From the NCBI GenBank assembly GCA_023213395.1, contig CM041465.1:221719741-221783740 (forward strand): DNA of 64,000 nucleotides. Direction: 5' to 3'. The notes below the pieces were generated by a model. The model did not search any database, was not told the DNA's origin, and was given only the letters and a program-made list of their open reading frames with translations. This stretch comes from Cycas panzhihuaensis. Its lineage: Eukaryota > Cycadophyta. Below, in pieces: positions 1 through 15,318 of this stretch. Positions within the stretch are counted from its first letter, which is position 1; each line of letters begins with the position of its first letter. Position numbers and translations under genes: made by a program.

Positions 1-620
1 TGGTTCATTCAACTTCATATTACTTCAAGGTGGATTCTTGCTCACTTGGTTCATGCATATCAATTAATTTTTTGTTATAAATGGGTTCATTTTCACTTAG
101 TTCATGCATGTTAGCTAGTTGTTTTTTAAATTGCTCATAAGTAGACTCTTCATTTTCAATGTCTTACTTTTAACATTTGTCCTTAAAACTCATAAAAGTA
201 TCATCATTATATCCATGTCACCCCTACCACCTTTTTAAATGATTTGCATCAAATTCATTAAATAAAACTATTGAAAGACGCTTATAAAAATTTATCTCAT
301 AGGTCCTCTTATGCTAGTTAACATACTAATCAAGAGAATTCCCTCACTAATTTGATTTAGCAAGTGTCTTAAAATCTTCATTCAATATATGAAGCTAAAG
401 ATTATAAACAAATTCAACATTGTCAAGCCATTCTATAGGCTAAACATTTCTATCCCTAAAGAAAGATAGAATATCCATCATTGATTAACTTATTACATGC
501 ATAATAATTACTCTTCATATAGATGCTAAGCACTTGGATAAGACATAATTTTCATCTAACTTGAAAAAACCCCAATGTGTGGAAACACCTTCCTTACACA
601 TTAATAAGTAGATAGAACTA
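1..620 (-). pseudogene. gag-like remnant, probably Ty3/gypsy, runs off left edge
   Basis: Read on the minus strand, one frame from about 480 down to 1 stays alignable despite many stops. It contains RDRNV*PIEWLDNVEFVYNL, then NEDFKTLA, then HKRTYEINF. The P-x-EWL-x-x-VE-x-x-Y pattern followed by an LA-S-x-x-GNSLD-like stretch resembles the N-terminal half of plant gypsy gag (capsid). Downstream in the same frame is an acidic stretch with a repeated peptide (ANMHELSENE, then DMHEPSEQE), which shows in the DNA as two cacttrgttcatgcat copies about 54 bp apart near positions 38 and 95. The matching pol, if any, lies outside the window to the left. A divergent copia or other gag is possible; the family call is inference. 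Confidence 0.38.
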
Positions 621-3269
621 GAAAATAAAACACTTAATAAATCCAACTTGAATTTGAAGAGATGCCTCCTAAAAAGTAAATAACTTATTTTATTTCTACC
701 TAAGTGTTGGAATCAAATATTTGAGTTAGAATGTTCTATGAATACTTTAAATTTAATACTTACAAAAAAAAAAAAAAATTGGGGGGAAAAAATACAATGA
801 ACCTCATGTATTACTGATGCTTATGATAGAAGGGTTGATTTGACCTAAAATTCTATAAATTAAATATGAGAGTTTTAATTCAATGCTTCATTGAGCTATT
901 ATAGATCAGTTATAGGGCTCATAGGGTAGTTTTATTACTATTGATACACCTTCATGAAGAGCACTAGATAATAATTAATGATAACCATAATTTATGTATA
1001 TAACTAGATGAGAATGTGAATATGTAATAGATTGATTACAAATAAAAGACAAATGAACATTGTTGGTAATATAACCAATGTGTATGAATATGACTTTTTT
1101 GGAATAGTCTCCATATCATGTGGGACTTTAAGATATTCAAGAGCATATCTAATAGAATTCATGGACCCTGACCCTATAAAGATAGCTTCAATGCCTGTGG
1201 ATCATGCCCAAACAACTATTCAATTATATAGAAGCTTTCATAGGCAATCAAAAGACACATTCATGGTGTAGATGAAAACTATAATTAGGTCACTCATAAA
1301 GAACTAATGTAGATCAATGCCAATCCTCAATCAATGCATAGATGCAGATACCAAACCTTAGTAGATCTGAAAGGTTCTCAAATTGAAGAGTGTTTTGGGA
1401 ATGAAATTGTAGAGAAAATAGGTTATTATGAGCTAGGTAGGCATATAATAGGTAGCAAGGCTATAAATTATCCTTTCAAGGGAGTGAATTACTCTTTTAC
1501 TACAATAACATTCCCAATTAGTAAAATTCTAGTAAATAATATGATAAATGGAAAAAAAAATAATTATAATGTAGTAAATATAATAATTTAGAGATAATAA
1601 TAGTTCATGAAATGAAAGTAAATAATTCAATGGATAATAGTCAAATAGAAATTATCAAGAATGAAAATATAATAGTAAAGCATAAATGCACCAAAGAACC
1701 CAACAAAATGTGTTAAAGTACTTAAATAGGGGATTATTCCATCATTTAGAAAATAATAATGATCATTCTCTTTATAAGCCTTTATTTCATTTGTATATGT
1801 CATTAACATTAAAGTTAACTTCAATAATTTAATAAAATAATGACAAGTTAACTTGCATTTCTTCCTTGGCATTTGTGTTACTACTAGTTCTTTAAAAAAT
1901 ACTCTATTAGAATGTTATTATTTAATGATATTGATCCAAAGTCACTATCTATATAGGACTTAAAGGAGGAGACAAAGATGAAGATTTGAACATTCATCTA
2001 GGATAATGTCTATGTTTTGATGCTTGTTAACAAAAGAAGTCAAGAAGATGATCATAAATATATGCCAATCCATATGAGCTTAACTTGTTACCAACATTGA
2101 TAAAACCTCATTATTGTCTCACAAAGTTGTAAAACATGAATATTTTCACATGCTAAAATAGAAAAACAAGGGCAAATTATTTAGATCTTTATTTTTTAAA
2201 ATATTTTTTAAAAATTTAAATGAAATTGGATGCTTTTTTAAAATTTACCTAAGCTTAATCTTTTAGCAAATAGTCACATGGAAGAGATTGCCTGACTAAC
2301 ATTAGACATGAAAGGGGATAAATGCCCAAAATTCAACCCCTCAATAATTTTTTAAGTATATGACATTAACTTTTCTATGATATTTTACTACAATAGTCAG
2401 ATTTTAGACCCAAAAGAAGTGTTAGAGAGCTAACTCAAATGCTTATATAACAATTGGTCACTTGATACATGTTGTTACTATTTTTAGTAAAAAAATAAGT
2501 GTGAAGTTAATTCAAATTTTAAAAAAGTTATTTTTTTATTATTTATGGCATATTTATGGTTTATTAGTTCTAAAATACTTCATGATGGTTTATTGATATA
2601 AATGCATCCTAAATAGGTAAGAATAATGAAAAATGATATAAAAAGGTTTTATTTTAGGTTCTTAAGAATCTAATTCTATAAAATAAAGGTTCAAAGGTTT
2701 TAAAAAGAATATTTATTTTTAAATATTTGAGTCATATCCTTTAATCATGTCAATATTAAGTTATAATGTTGGATATGTATAAGCCTCAGAAGGTAATTGT
2801 AAGGCTGAAGAGCCATGTTTTATGTATTTTTGGCTAATAGTGCCATTGTCTTATTAATTTTCAAGACATTAGAGCCCATGACTATTGTAATTTTAGCCTT
2901 TAAATGCCAAAAAGGTTGTCTACTCCATAAGACAAGAGGTAGGATAAAATTGTATTCTACTCTTCTAGGTATTTTTAGCATATTCAACGAATCTTGTATG
3001 ATAATATGTTCCTAGAGTATAGTTAGTTATTGTTTATTGAACCACATAATCAAATGACCTATTTAACAAATTTATGGCTACAATGATTAGTTACTTATGT
3101 AGACCAATGAATGGTGTTCCTTCTATATGGATGCTAATAACTTTGTTAAAATTTTGAAGTAGCTTGTAGATGAAGGCAGTGGTATTCTTCTATAATTCTA
3201 ACATAATTGAAGATAAAATAAAAATTATATTTTAATGTAACATTTATTATTTAAATAAATTGTATATTA
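621..3269. other. AT-rich stretch without a recognisable gene
   Basis: Two modest open frames occur on the plus strand, 1032-1271 (79 codons) and 1334-1591 (85 codons). They lie in different frames, match no family I recognise and have no codon-level sign of selection. An A15 run followed by TT, a G6 run and an A6 run lies at 763-792. The rest is stop-rich AT sequence, probably decayed transposon. The last part (3265-3279) is purine-rich and sits directly before an LTR-like sequence. Confidence 0.5.
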
Positions 3270-3279
3270 TGGGGGAGAA

Positions 3280-3674
3280 TATTGGATAATAATATCTAAT
3301 TACATAAAATATAATATTAAATCCTCATCACTTTATTATAATTATTTGGGAATATTTTTTTGTAAACATCATAGAGATGTATACTAGTTGGATTGTGTGT
3401 CAAGCACATATAAGTTTACTTTAGGTTCTCCACTTGAGATGAGTTGATTTATAAATATGTATATCATTTCTTGAATAATTTAAGTTTAGCCATTTATCCA
3501 TATTTGTGTTTATTTTTTATGTATATGTTTTATATATTTATGTTTTTCTTTTCATCATATTTTTTACTCACTTCACATCCAATGATTAAGTCTCATTAGG
3601 TTTATTCATTTGTTTATTTATTTCCACTATCCTCACCCAATGTTTAGTATCATAATGGCCTCCAAATTCTAACA
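3280..3674 (+). repeat. LTR-like sequence (copia type) bounded by PPT and PBS
   Basis: A purine run, gggggagaat (3271-3280), is followed by tattggataataatatc, which looks like a decayed TGTTGG LTR start. About 395 bp later the sequence reads aattctaaca and then tagtattagagt (3675-3686), a close variant of the initiator-tRNA(Met) primer site TGGTATCAGAGC. So the segment has a 3'-LTR signal on its left and a 5'-LTR signal on its right. No second copy is visible in the window, so the ends are inferred from these signals alone. Confidence 0.4.
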
Positions 3675-3686
3675 TAGTATTAGAGT
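3675..3686 (+). other. primer-binding site, tRNA-Met type (decayed)
   Basis: The sequence tagtattagagt matches TGGTATCAGAGC at 9 of 12 positions; two of the three differences are transitions. It directly follows an LTR-like end in ...aaca. Confidence 0.4.
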
Positions 3687-3699
3687 TGCCTCTTAATTC

Positions 3700-3978
3700 T
3701 AATATAATTTACCTCCAGTATGGCATAGAATTTGAAATCTAATTTATTAACTTCAAGTGAGGCCCTCACCTCTTTATATATATACCTTATTGAGTAAAAG
3801 TTAGCCTTAGAGAATTTAATTCTATAATTTATATAAAAGTTGACCTTAAGGCAGTTAATTATGATTTTATATTAAATTCACCATTAATATAATTATTTAT
3901 TATCTTTAATGGAAATTACCCTCAATATAATTACTTAATATTTTCTATAAAAACTAGTTTATAAACTGAAATGTGACA
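3700..3978 (-). repeat. 3' LTR fragment of minus-strand gypsy element G
   Basis: On the minus strand the sequence starts tgtcacatttcag immediately after a polypurine tract, the typical start of a plant gypsy 3' LTR. The body contains repeated phrases of the type ttaattatgattttatat (plus strand). A second, diverged copy of about 160 bp lies at 58378-58540, so this is a dispersed repeat. The left end is blurred by the overlapping LTR-like block to the left. Confidence 0.42.
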
Positions 3979-3992
3979 AGTCCCCCCTCTTT
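3979..3992 (-). other. polypurine tract of element G
   Basis: On the minus strand this reads aaagaggggggact, directly upstream of tgtcacattt. This is the plus-strand primer signal expected just before a 3' LTR. Confidence 0.5.
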
Positions 3993-4193
3993 GACATGCT
4001 CGATGGGCACATGTGGATGCTCTTTATATCATTATTCACTTTCTTAGGTTGCACCATCAATGTTTTTATTCTTCCATTTGACTAAATATTTCTTAATATG
4101 TTAGTTTTATAATTATTAAATGTGTTCTAATTCCCTAGTTAAATCCCCTTCTTTATTTAATTTTCATAGTGTAGATTATGATGTTATCTTTTA

Positions 4194-4388
4194 CTAGTAG
4201 TATTGCATATAGGATTGCATATTTACAGGGGTTATGCCTAGCTCAAGCTTGATAATATGCTTAATTTTATAATATAGAAGTAACTGCTTTGGCATTTTCT
4301 CAAAGATCTTCAGATAATTGCTAAAATTATTTTGTATCACTAGATGGATCTCTAACTCACTTGGTATGAAGATAACATAATAGCTCAT
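4194..4388 (-). pseudogene. gypsy reverse transcriptase, N-terminal edge only
   Basis: A 64-codon minus-strand frame contains IPSELEIHLVIQNN and later IKHIIKLELGITPVNMQSY. The second part fits the segment just before the RT fingers of chromovirus-type gypsy polyproteins (usual form DHxIxLxPGxxPVNxRPY). The catalytic RT, RNase H and integrase are missing. About 200 bp further along the minus strand comes the polypurine tract and LTR, so most of pol was deleted. It lies downstream of the protease and gag remnants below, in the expected order. Confidence 0.6.
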
Positions 4389-4559
4389 GACATACCTATA
4401 TTATCACTTATTGAGTAGATTTACTATTTTATATGAAGAGACTAACTAATTTGGAGGATTTGCTAGTTCTTATAATTTAAACTTCTTTCTATTTTGGCTA
4501 AAAATTATAAATAACCAGGTATAATTCATGATGAAGGTCCCTAATACTAGACTACTATC

Positions 4560-4870
4560 ACCTTGTGATTATATCCACTCCTTCCATTGGCATGGTGAAC
4601 ATTAGAGATTCTAGTATATAGTTAGAGATAGAAAGTCAAATCTTCATACATAATCTCCCACATGACATTATTCTACCTCCTCCCAGCACAACTTCAAATT
4701 GCTTATAAGGGATAATATATGAGGTTGTTTACTCAATTACTTAATGACTAATAAAGTCATGGATGTTGCCTCCATCAAGTAAAATTGAGATATTCATATT
4801 TTTAATGAGTCTAAATTGGAGCATACGTGGCAATGTGGTTACTCCTATGATGGATTACAAATATATTTAG
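4560..4870 (-). pseudogene. gypsy retropepsin-like aspartic protease remnant
   Basis: The minus strand encodes NISILLDGGNIHDFIS around 4745-4795. This is the retropepsin active-site region (family form VLIDSGSTHNFI) with D-S-G changed to D-G-G. It continues with FEVVLGGGRIMSC and LCMKI, then MFTMPMEGVDII near 4565-4590, which corresponds to the family's LPLxGxDIVLG. The enzyme would cut the Gag-Pol polyprotein in the virus-like particle. Two or more stops interrupt it. Order gag, protease, RT on one strand supports a single element G. Confidence 0.68.
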
Positions 4871-5720
4871 ATATTGGAAAAGTGTCTAACTACTCTTTTA
4901 AGACCAAGTCTTCAAGTATTTACTTATCCTCTCTTTTTGACTCTTCAACTTTCATAACCACCTATTTCTTGGTCACTCTATATAATGCCTTATTCTTTTT
5001 CTCTAAGCACTAGTGATCTTTATTCCACTTAGTTCCATATATAAAATAGATTCCTTGCTTTAGATGTTTAGTTCCTAACATTCTAGTATACTTGTCTCCA
5101 AATTGGGATGATTCCTTGTATATTATTCCTCCTTGGGGCCTAGCTTGGTGACTTTTGTCATCTGTTCTTGTTGATGGTTTCCTAAAATAGGCATATAATT
5201 TAATTTTAATATTTTTTGCTTATACCATAGCTTGCTATCTACTTATAAAGACTTCAACTAGAATGTAATTGTATCTTTAAGTCCTTCCAAATATGATTCC
5301 AATATGAACTTTTTACTTAATGGTATTGAAAACATAATTTGAAGATTTATCTTCAATGTAGTCTTGGATGGACTCTGTTTGCTAAAGGCTAATACCCTTT
5401 TATCACTTTTTAAAGAAACTAGGGAGAATTTTTATTATAACTTTGTATAGTAGAATGAGATTGTCATTCTATCAGAGCTACCAAAATCTTGACTAAGATG
5501 CCATTATAAATATACCATGATGTTCAATTTTTTGAGATCTTTCATTCTATAATAGTCACATGGACCACTTCTTTTCTAATCACCCATGAGGAGAAATCCA
5601 AGTTCCATATGCCATCATATTGCTTGTAAAATCTTAGTGGAAAGAATGACATGATAATTTAACATAAACTCATAATCTTTCCTCTCCCACTTGAATCAAT
5701 TTATAGTTTTGTTACTCAAA
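4871..5720 (-). pseudogene. gypsy gag remnant of element G
   Basis: The minus strand reads SKKFILESYLEGLKDTITF around 5265-5330, matching the LExxFxxGLKxxI segment found in chromovirus-type gag. Further along is RNxTSKARNLFYIWN, at the position where LTPxEMxxRRxKGLCYNC normally starts the zinc knuckle; the cysteines are lost. The N-terminal part is too damaged to bound. Stops and frame changes are frequent. Confidence 0.5.
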
Positions 5721-6640
5721 TGTAGTTAAGAAAACAAGATGTTATTTTTCTCATAGCATGGATGGATGTTGAAGTAGGTTTCTATTTTTATTACCCATGA
5801 TCTCATGTCCATTCATTTGCTAGGATCAAAGAATTATTGATGGACCTTCATGCTCTTGGTTTTGTTACTCCTTTATTCTTAGAATGTTGTGTTTATTTAT
5901 TTGTTTATTTTATTTTCACTCTCTATTCTCTTATAATCCACCTTTCACATCCCTTTTCTATTGATGATCATTACTTCCTTCTATTGTATTAGCTTTCCTT
6001 TTATCCATAACTTCAGATATCTCATATATAAACTTATCTAATCATTCCTAACTAGATTTTTTGGAATATTCCAAAAGCTTATGAAATCCACTAAAGTTGG
6101 CTTTAATATTATTTTTTCAATGGTCTAGGTCTACCTAGATGTTTCTTAAAGAATTTGAGGTATTTATTGGAGCCATTTTCCTTGCTATTAAATGTTGATT
6201 TTTAAAATTCATAGTTATATTTACAATATTAAGGTAATTCACTATAAATATCACATTTTTAGTAGTAGAAATTTCATTACTCTCTATTAAAAGTTAGGAT
6301 TTTAGTGCCAGAATTTACACTAGTTATTAGTTTGAGTTTCCTATTTGTTGAAATTTAAATTTTGCTTTTTGAAATTTACTATTGGATTATTGAATCTTAC
6401 TTTTAGACAACTACAACCATCCCATTATCTATTGGAATTAACTTTTAAACTACTAAAATTAATCTTTTTTAAAAAGAAATATGATTTTTTAGCTAATAAT
6501 TTGACTTTTATATGAAAAAGTCTATCTTCTGATAATAGAAATCAAATTTCTAATTATAGAAGTGTTATGTATGGTTGTTAAATTTAGTTATTTAATTGTT
6601 GAAGCTTAATATTTGATAATTGGATGGCCTCAATCTTGGG
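5721..6640. other. probable gag N-terminus and leader of element G, unreadable
   Basis: This segment lies between the readable gag and the inferred primer-binding site of element G, so it is probably the gag start and leader on the minus strand. It is AT-rich and stop-filled on both strands and I see no motif in it. Confidence 0.35.
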
Positions 6641-6652
6641 GCTCTAATATCC
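6641..6652 (-). other. primer-binding site of element G (decayed)
   Basis: On the minus strand this reads ggatattagagc, close to TGGTATCAGAGC, upstream of the gag remnant of G. This places the element's 5' LTR at about 6653 onward. Confidence 0.45.
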
Positions 6653-7127
6653 CTTATAGAAATTTCTGGAGGGATTGCTTGCTAATTTCTATTAATAATT
6701 ATAATTTTAAATAAAATAATTAAAACAAAAAACTTAAAAGACATACACCTATACATATAAACTAATTAATAAGCATTGAGTTACATATAATTAAAGAATT
6801 ACTAAAAATAAAAATGTGCACTTAAGATTATCATTTCCATTTGATTTAATGATTATATAAACATGTGGACTAATATTTGCTTGACATGCATAAATGTGTA
6901 CATGTGTTTATGACCTATGATGATAAACAACTTTAATGGTACAATAAAAACCATGCACTCAAACTTAATTTGATGAAAAGGAATACCTATTATGTTATGT
7001 ACCCCCTTTGGCATTATTTACCCCTTTGTTTGACTATTTTTTAATTTTAATTTTTTCTTTTTTTTTAATTGTTGTTTTATTTACACCATTGTAAAATCTT
7101 GCACTATTTCATTTTTCATAATGGTAC
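6653..7127 (-). repeat. presumed 5' LTR remnant of G plus flank
   Basis: By position this should be the 5' LTR of minus-strand element G. I could not align it convincingly with the 3' LTR at 3700-3978, so it is either strongly decayed or truncated. It ends at the ggtac target site of element B (7123-7127). Confidence 0.28.
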
Positions 7128-7274
7128 TATTAAAAAATCATGTTTAAACTATGGCAAATTTATAAGGTTAATCCTTGGTCAAAATATAATAATATTTAGT
7201 GGTAATATTATTGTGGTGGAGTCACTAGACATTAGGTATACTCTCTCAAAGTTGTAATAAGTATAGGCAACATT
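7128..7274 (+). repeat. element B 5' LTR, first part
   Basis: It starts tattaaaaaatcatgttt and matches 19248-19394 (tattagaaagtaatgttt...), including the shared phrase gatattattgtggtggag with small changes. It stops where element A begins. Confidence 0.85.
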
Positions 7275-7595
7275 TGTTGAAATATATGTATACATATTGA
7301 TTAATGTAAAATAGGCCTATTTATGTGCCTAATATGTAGGTGGAATATTCTCGATATGGGTGAGCTGACAGATGTAATTGTAATTATATTTGGGCACTTT
7401 AGGTCTATAAATATAGATCAAAGTTAATATCTTGTATAACATTAAATTGTCAAAAGTGTGAATAATATTATTTGGTGGGTTTTCACTTGTAAGGGTTTCC
7501 CACGATAATCTAATGTCCCACATGCATGATTTCTATTGCAATCTATATGATGTAAAAGATCATGTCAACCTTGTTTATATTTATATTTCCAAACA
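7275..7595 (+). repeat. element A 5' LTR
   Basis: It aligns without net length change to 14998-15318. A TATA box, tataaata, lies at 7406-7413 inside a near-perfect palindrome; it probably served as the U3 promoter. The LTR ends ccaaaca directly before the primer site. Confidence 0.92.
7406..7413 (+). promoter_or_regulatory. TATA box of element A 5' LTR
   Basis: The motif tataaata is conserved in both LTRs (also 15129-15136) and sits at the centre of an inverted repeat, gatctata-aa-tatagatc in the 3' copy. It lies about 185 bp before the LTR end, reasonable for a copia promoter. Confidence 0.5.
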
Positions 7596-7607
7596 TAGTA
7601 TCAGAGC
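7596..7607 (+). other. primer-binding site of element A
   Basis: tagtatcagagc differs from TGGTATCAGAGC by one transition and directly follows the LTR end ...aaaca. Confidence 0.85.
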
Positions 7608-8090
7608 AGGTAGGTCATGTACAAGTAGAGTATTATTGCCAGATAGTCTAATCATTAGCATTAGGTCACGCTGGCTTGCCGTTAGTGGATTGCCATGTTC
7701 GACGGTCCTACAAAACTACTACAAAGGTGCAAATGATCACTGGAGGATCTTAGAAGCCTTCTGTCTTTGTAGGTATTCTAAGCTCTATGGAGGTGTGCAG
7801 AAGAGTATGCAACCTTGGTTACCCCATTACCAATCATTTGAGCCCAGATTGAGCTTAATAAAGGTGTCAGATCCCTATTTGATGATGCCATTGAGTTGAC
7901 AAAGATCTGGAGGTGTTTTTTATCTAATCTTAAAGGTGTTTAAGGCTGCTTGTATATGGAGAGAAGTGGTGCACTCTATTTCAGACATTTGCCAGCCCTC
8001 TTTTACCAATAGAAGAGTGCAGAGCCTCTGTTGAGCCATTATAGAACCTGTAATGAATAATACGGTGCTACATATTGAGGTATACTCATA
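7608..8090 (+). other. element A leader, non-coding
   Basis: This 480-bp stretch between the primer site and the TA tract is noticeably more GC-balanced than its surroundings. No gag motif is visible. The open frame that crosses it starts inside the LTR and is not a plausible gene. Confidence 0.5.
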
Positions 8091-12183
<4,093 letters not shown>

Positions 12184-13372
12184 ATCAACCGCCGCCCGGT
12201 GCTATGATTCTATTCTATCCATTATTTTTATATTTGTATTATCGTCATTTATTAATATTTATAGTTTCCCAAATATTTTTATTATTTTTTAATCAAATAA
12301 AGTGTCTGTCATGATGTACATTACAACTATGTGATTAATATTTAATGTAGATGTGAAATTTCAAGTTCACTATTAATATTTGTAGTCCTGCATATAATAT
12401 TTTTGCTCGTATTAATGCACCACCATTTTCTATATATTCACATTTTATATTTGTGTAGCCATTGAAAATTCAATTTGCCCATATATATAATGGTATTTGA
12501 TCATAGTTTGATCATCGTTTGTCACCCAACCAATGTCATAAAATCACTTATGATTAGATTCAATCATTCCATTGATATATATTTTGATATTGTGTTATAT
12601 ATTAACATCACAATTTATTATTGTAAAATATATCAATACATTTGATATTTTAATATTTGATAAAGTCGCCCTTTGTATTGTACTGCTATTATTGGATTGC
12701 CTTTTCTTATTTAACCATATATGATCACCCATGATTACTTCATATTATATAAGATGATATATTTGGTATTTGATAATCTTTAAGTTGCCTAAATAGAATA
12801 TATTGAGTTATATTAACTTAATATAAAGGCAAAAGTGATATAGATGTTATTTTTAATCATTTATTTCTATGGTTGATTCATGTGGTTACTTTGTCATGTA
12901 TGATTAAAGTGGGATATACATGTTAAGAGTTTAATTTAATGGTGTTACAAGGTGTTAAGATGTAGCGATATAATATTCTCTTACATGCAATTACATGAGA
13001 GATAAGGCATATTGAGGTTGTCTAGCATGTGGTTACGTGGGAGAGTAAGATGGGTGATGATGGCAATTTAAGGTGAAGAGATTGCATTACCCACGCTTCA
13101 ATTATGGGTGACATGAGGCAACTTGTTACTCCTTAGAATGTGACTTATATGAAGGAGCTTTATGGGCAAAGAAGAGGGCATGGTTGGGTGAGAGAGAGAA
13201 GGGCAAGATGAGGTGATGAGGTACTTGTTGCATATGATATTACATGGCAAGTTAATTGGGCAGGTTTAAGGGTAAGAAAAGGGCAAGTAAGGGCAAATAT
13301 GATTGCGATACCTTAGTTGCAAGTGATACAAACTCTATTACTATTGGTTAGTGTGCCATTGATCATTAAATA

Positions 13373-13376
<4 letters not shown>
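12184..13376 (+). other. element A interior, unassigned
   Basis: A short GC-rich start (accgccgcccggtgc) follows the TA tract. The part from about 12980 to 13310 is G/A-rich on the plus strand with many gggcaag-like phrases. I see no gag, protease or integrase motif. It may be decayed element DNA or sequence that came with the TA tract. Confidence 0.4.

Positions 13377-13463
<87 letters not shown>
13377..13463. repeat. (TA)43 microsatellite
   Basis: This is an uninterrupted TA run of 87 bp inside element A, about 1.2 kb right of the giant tract. Unlike that tract it contains no variant bases. Confidence 0.97.
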
Positions 13464-13466
<3 letters not shown>

Positions 13467-14380
13467 TTATTAAGTGAAATTGTGTGTTTTATTCATGTAT
13501 ATTTGAGTTCTATTATATCAAATGTGTATGAGGTGATGAGGTTTAGAATTTACTATTTGTATGAGTGGTTGTCAGTTATGATAGACTGTCATACTTTGGA
13601 TAGTTGGACTAATGATAACATGAGGGTTTCTGGTCTATTTAATGCTAATTCAACATATATGCATATCTCAGCAAGTCTGATATGGGACTAAGATAAAGTG
13701 ATTAATGAAATTTGAAGTGTGAATGGAAAGGTCTATGATGAGAAGCCTTAAAATCAGTTATGCCTTTGTCATAGTATAGAACAGGAGTTGTTTGTCACAT
13801 AAACCCCATGTGTTGTAGGTGAGTCATGATGCAGATGGTGAGGTGTGGTGTATTGTATGGTTTACCTTCTATATTTTGTATCAGAGGTTGTAGTAGATAG
13901 GTATGAGGCCTCTTCTAAAGTTGTTTGTGGCATATTCCCCTTGTATTGTATTTGGACTAGTTAGAAGCCCTCCATTTAATCCCTTAGGTTCATTGGAGTG
14001 TGTATAGCTTAGACAAAGATTGTAGCAATAGGATTATAAGACTTTAAAGCCTATGAGGTTGTTTATCTTATAAACAATATGATCTATAAGGGAAACACAT
14101 TATGATTAGTCTATATATCAGTTGAAGAGTTATTAACGTATCATGTTAAGTGTCATCTGGTTATAGGTTTTATCCTTTATTTCTTCACTTTTTCGAGACA
14201 CAATTCAATAGGTGTGGAGGTTTGTTTGCCTAACATTATGTTTGAGATAGAAATAGGACCTAGTGGAAGATAGATGTTGAGGAACTATTATTTGAAGAGG
14301 AATGGATTGCAATCCCATGTTTCATTAGTGGTTGAAGACCTGCAGGATGATTGAAGAATAAGAATCAGCATGCCAGTCAA
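13464..14380 (+). other. element A interior where gag-integrase is expected, unreadable
   Basis: By position this should hold integrase and the start of RT. A 69-codon frame (13482-13691) has no recognisable motif. No zinc-binding His/Cys pattern could be read. Confidence 0.35.
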
Positions 14381-14975
14381 ATCTCATGATAGATACCAAC
14401 ATTTCAGTAAGTGGAGATTTGCAATGGAGAGTTGTATTGAAGGAAAGAACCTAGTCAATTTACAAGTTAGAAAGCTTATTATGTAAGATATCTAGTAGAA
14501 AGAAGGATTCAGATATGAGGGGACATTTACACCAGTCTCTATGTTAATGGTCTATTTGATACTTACTTTAGTAGCTTTAGATAGTTAGATGTCATATCAA
14601 ATGAATAAGATATCAATGTTCCTTAATAGAGACTTGAAGAAGAGATTCACATGGCTTAAGAGGCTCAATCTCTTGGTTTAGTCAAAGGAATATGATTGAG
14701 TTTTATGGAAAAAGTGTTAGGTGCAGAGAGAGTTGTATGGTTTCAGGGACTATTGGAGTCATATCTAAAGAATCAAACACATATGAGGCATAGTACCATT
14801 ACATCTGAGTGAAGATCATATCAAGAAAGTTGCAGGTAGAAGATTATCCATGTGGAGATTGATTGGTGGACATGTTCACTAAGTTCAAATTAAAGATCGC
14901 TATATTGACATTCATGCATATTAAGTAAGGCTATCCTTGAGAGGGGATCTATTCCTAAGGATAAACTCTATTACC
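14381..14975 (+). pseudogene. copia reverse transcriptase and RNase H remnant (element A)
   Basis: Around 14515-14660 the plus strand reads YEGTFTPVSMLM, then MNKISMFLNRDLKKRF. This corresponds to the copia RT start (F-x-PV) and the QMDVxTAFLxGDLxExIYM block; the first catalytic Asp is not preserved (MNKIS for MDVKT). From 14761 the frame pieces KNQTHMRHSTI and LVDMFTKFKLKIAI match the end of copia RNase H (RTKHIxxxYHFIRE and QxADxxTKPL). Everything between, including the YVDD motif, is deleted or unreadable. At least four stops and frame changes are present. It ends about 20 bp before the purine tract. Confidence 0.75.
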
Positions 14976-14988
14976 CCACATTTATATT

Positions 14989-14997
14989 AAGAGGGGA
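14989..14997 (+). other. polypurine tract of element A
   Basis: aagagggga lies immediately before the 3' LTR start tgatagagtatg. Confidence 0.8.
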
Positions 14998-15318
14998 TGA
15001 TAGAGTATGTGTATACTTACCGATTAGTGTAAAGTGGGCCTATTTATATGCCTAATATATAGGTGGAATATTCTTGATATGGGTGAGCCAATGGATGCAA
15101 TTATAATTATATTTGAGCACTTTAGATCTATAAATATAGATCAAAGTCTATACCTTTTATAATAGTATATTATCAAAAATGTGAATAATATTATTTGGTG
15201 GGTTTTTACCTGTAAGGATTTTCCACAGTAATTTGATATCCCACGTGTGTGATTTCCACTATGATTTATCTGATATGAAAGATCCCATCAACCTTGTCTA
15301 CATTTGTATTTCCTAACA
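14998..15318 (+). repeat. element A 3' LTR
   Basis: It is 321 bp, the same as the 5' copy, starting tgatagagtatgtgtatac and ending tttcctaaca. It includes tataaata (15129-15136) inside the 18-bp perfect palindrome at 15125-15142. Many of the differences from the 5' LTR are A/G or C/T. Confidence 0.92.

Noticed and set aside
1032-1591. Two consecutive plus-strand open frames of 79 and 85 codons
   Set aside because: Different frames, no recognisable domain, no second copy and no regulatory context; such lengths occur by chance over 64 kb.
7513-7899. 128-codon open frame at the start of element A
   Set aside because: It starts inside the LTR and runs through the primer-binding site, so it cannot be a normal element gene, and it shows no gag motif.
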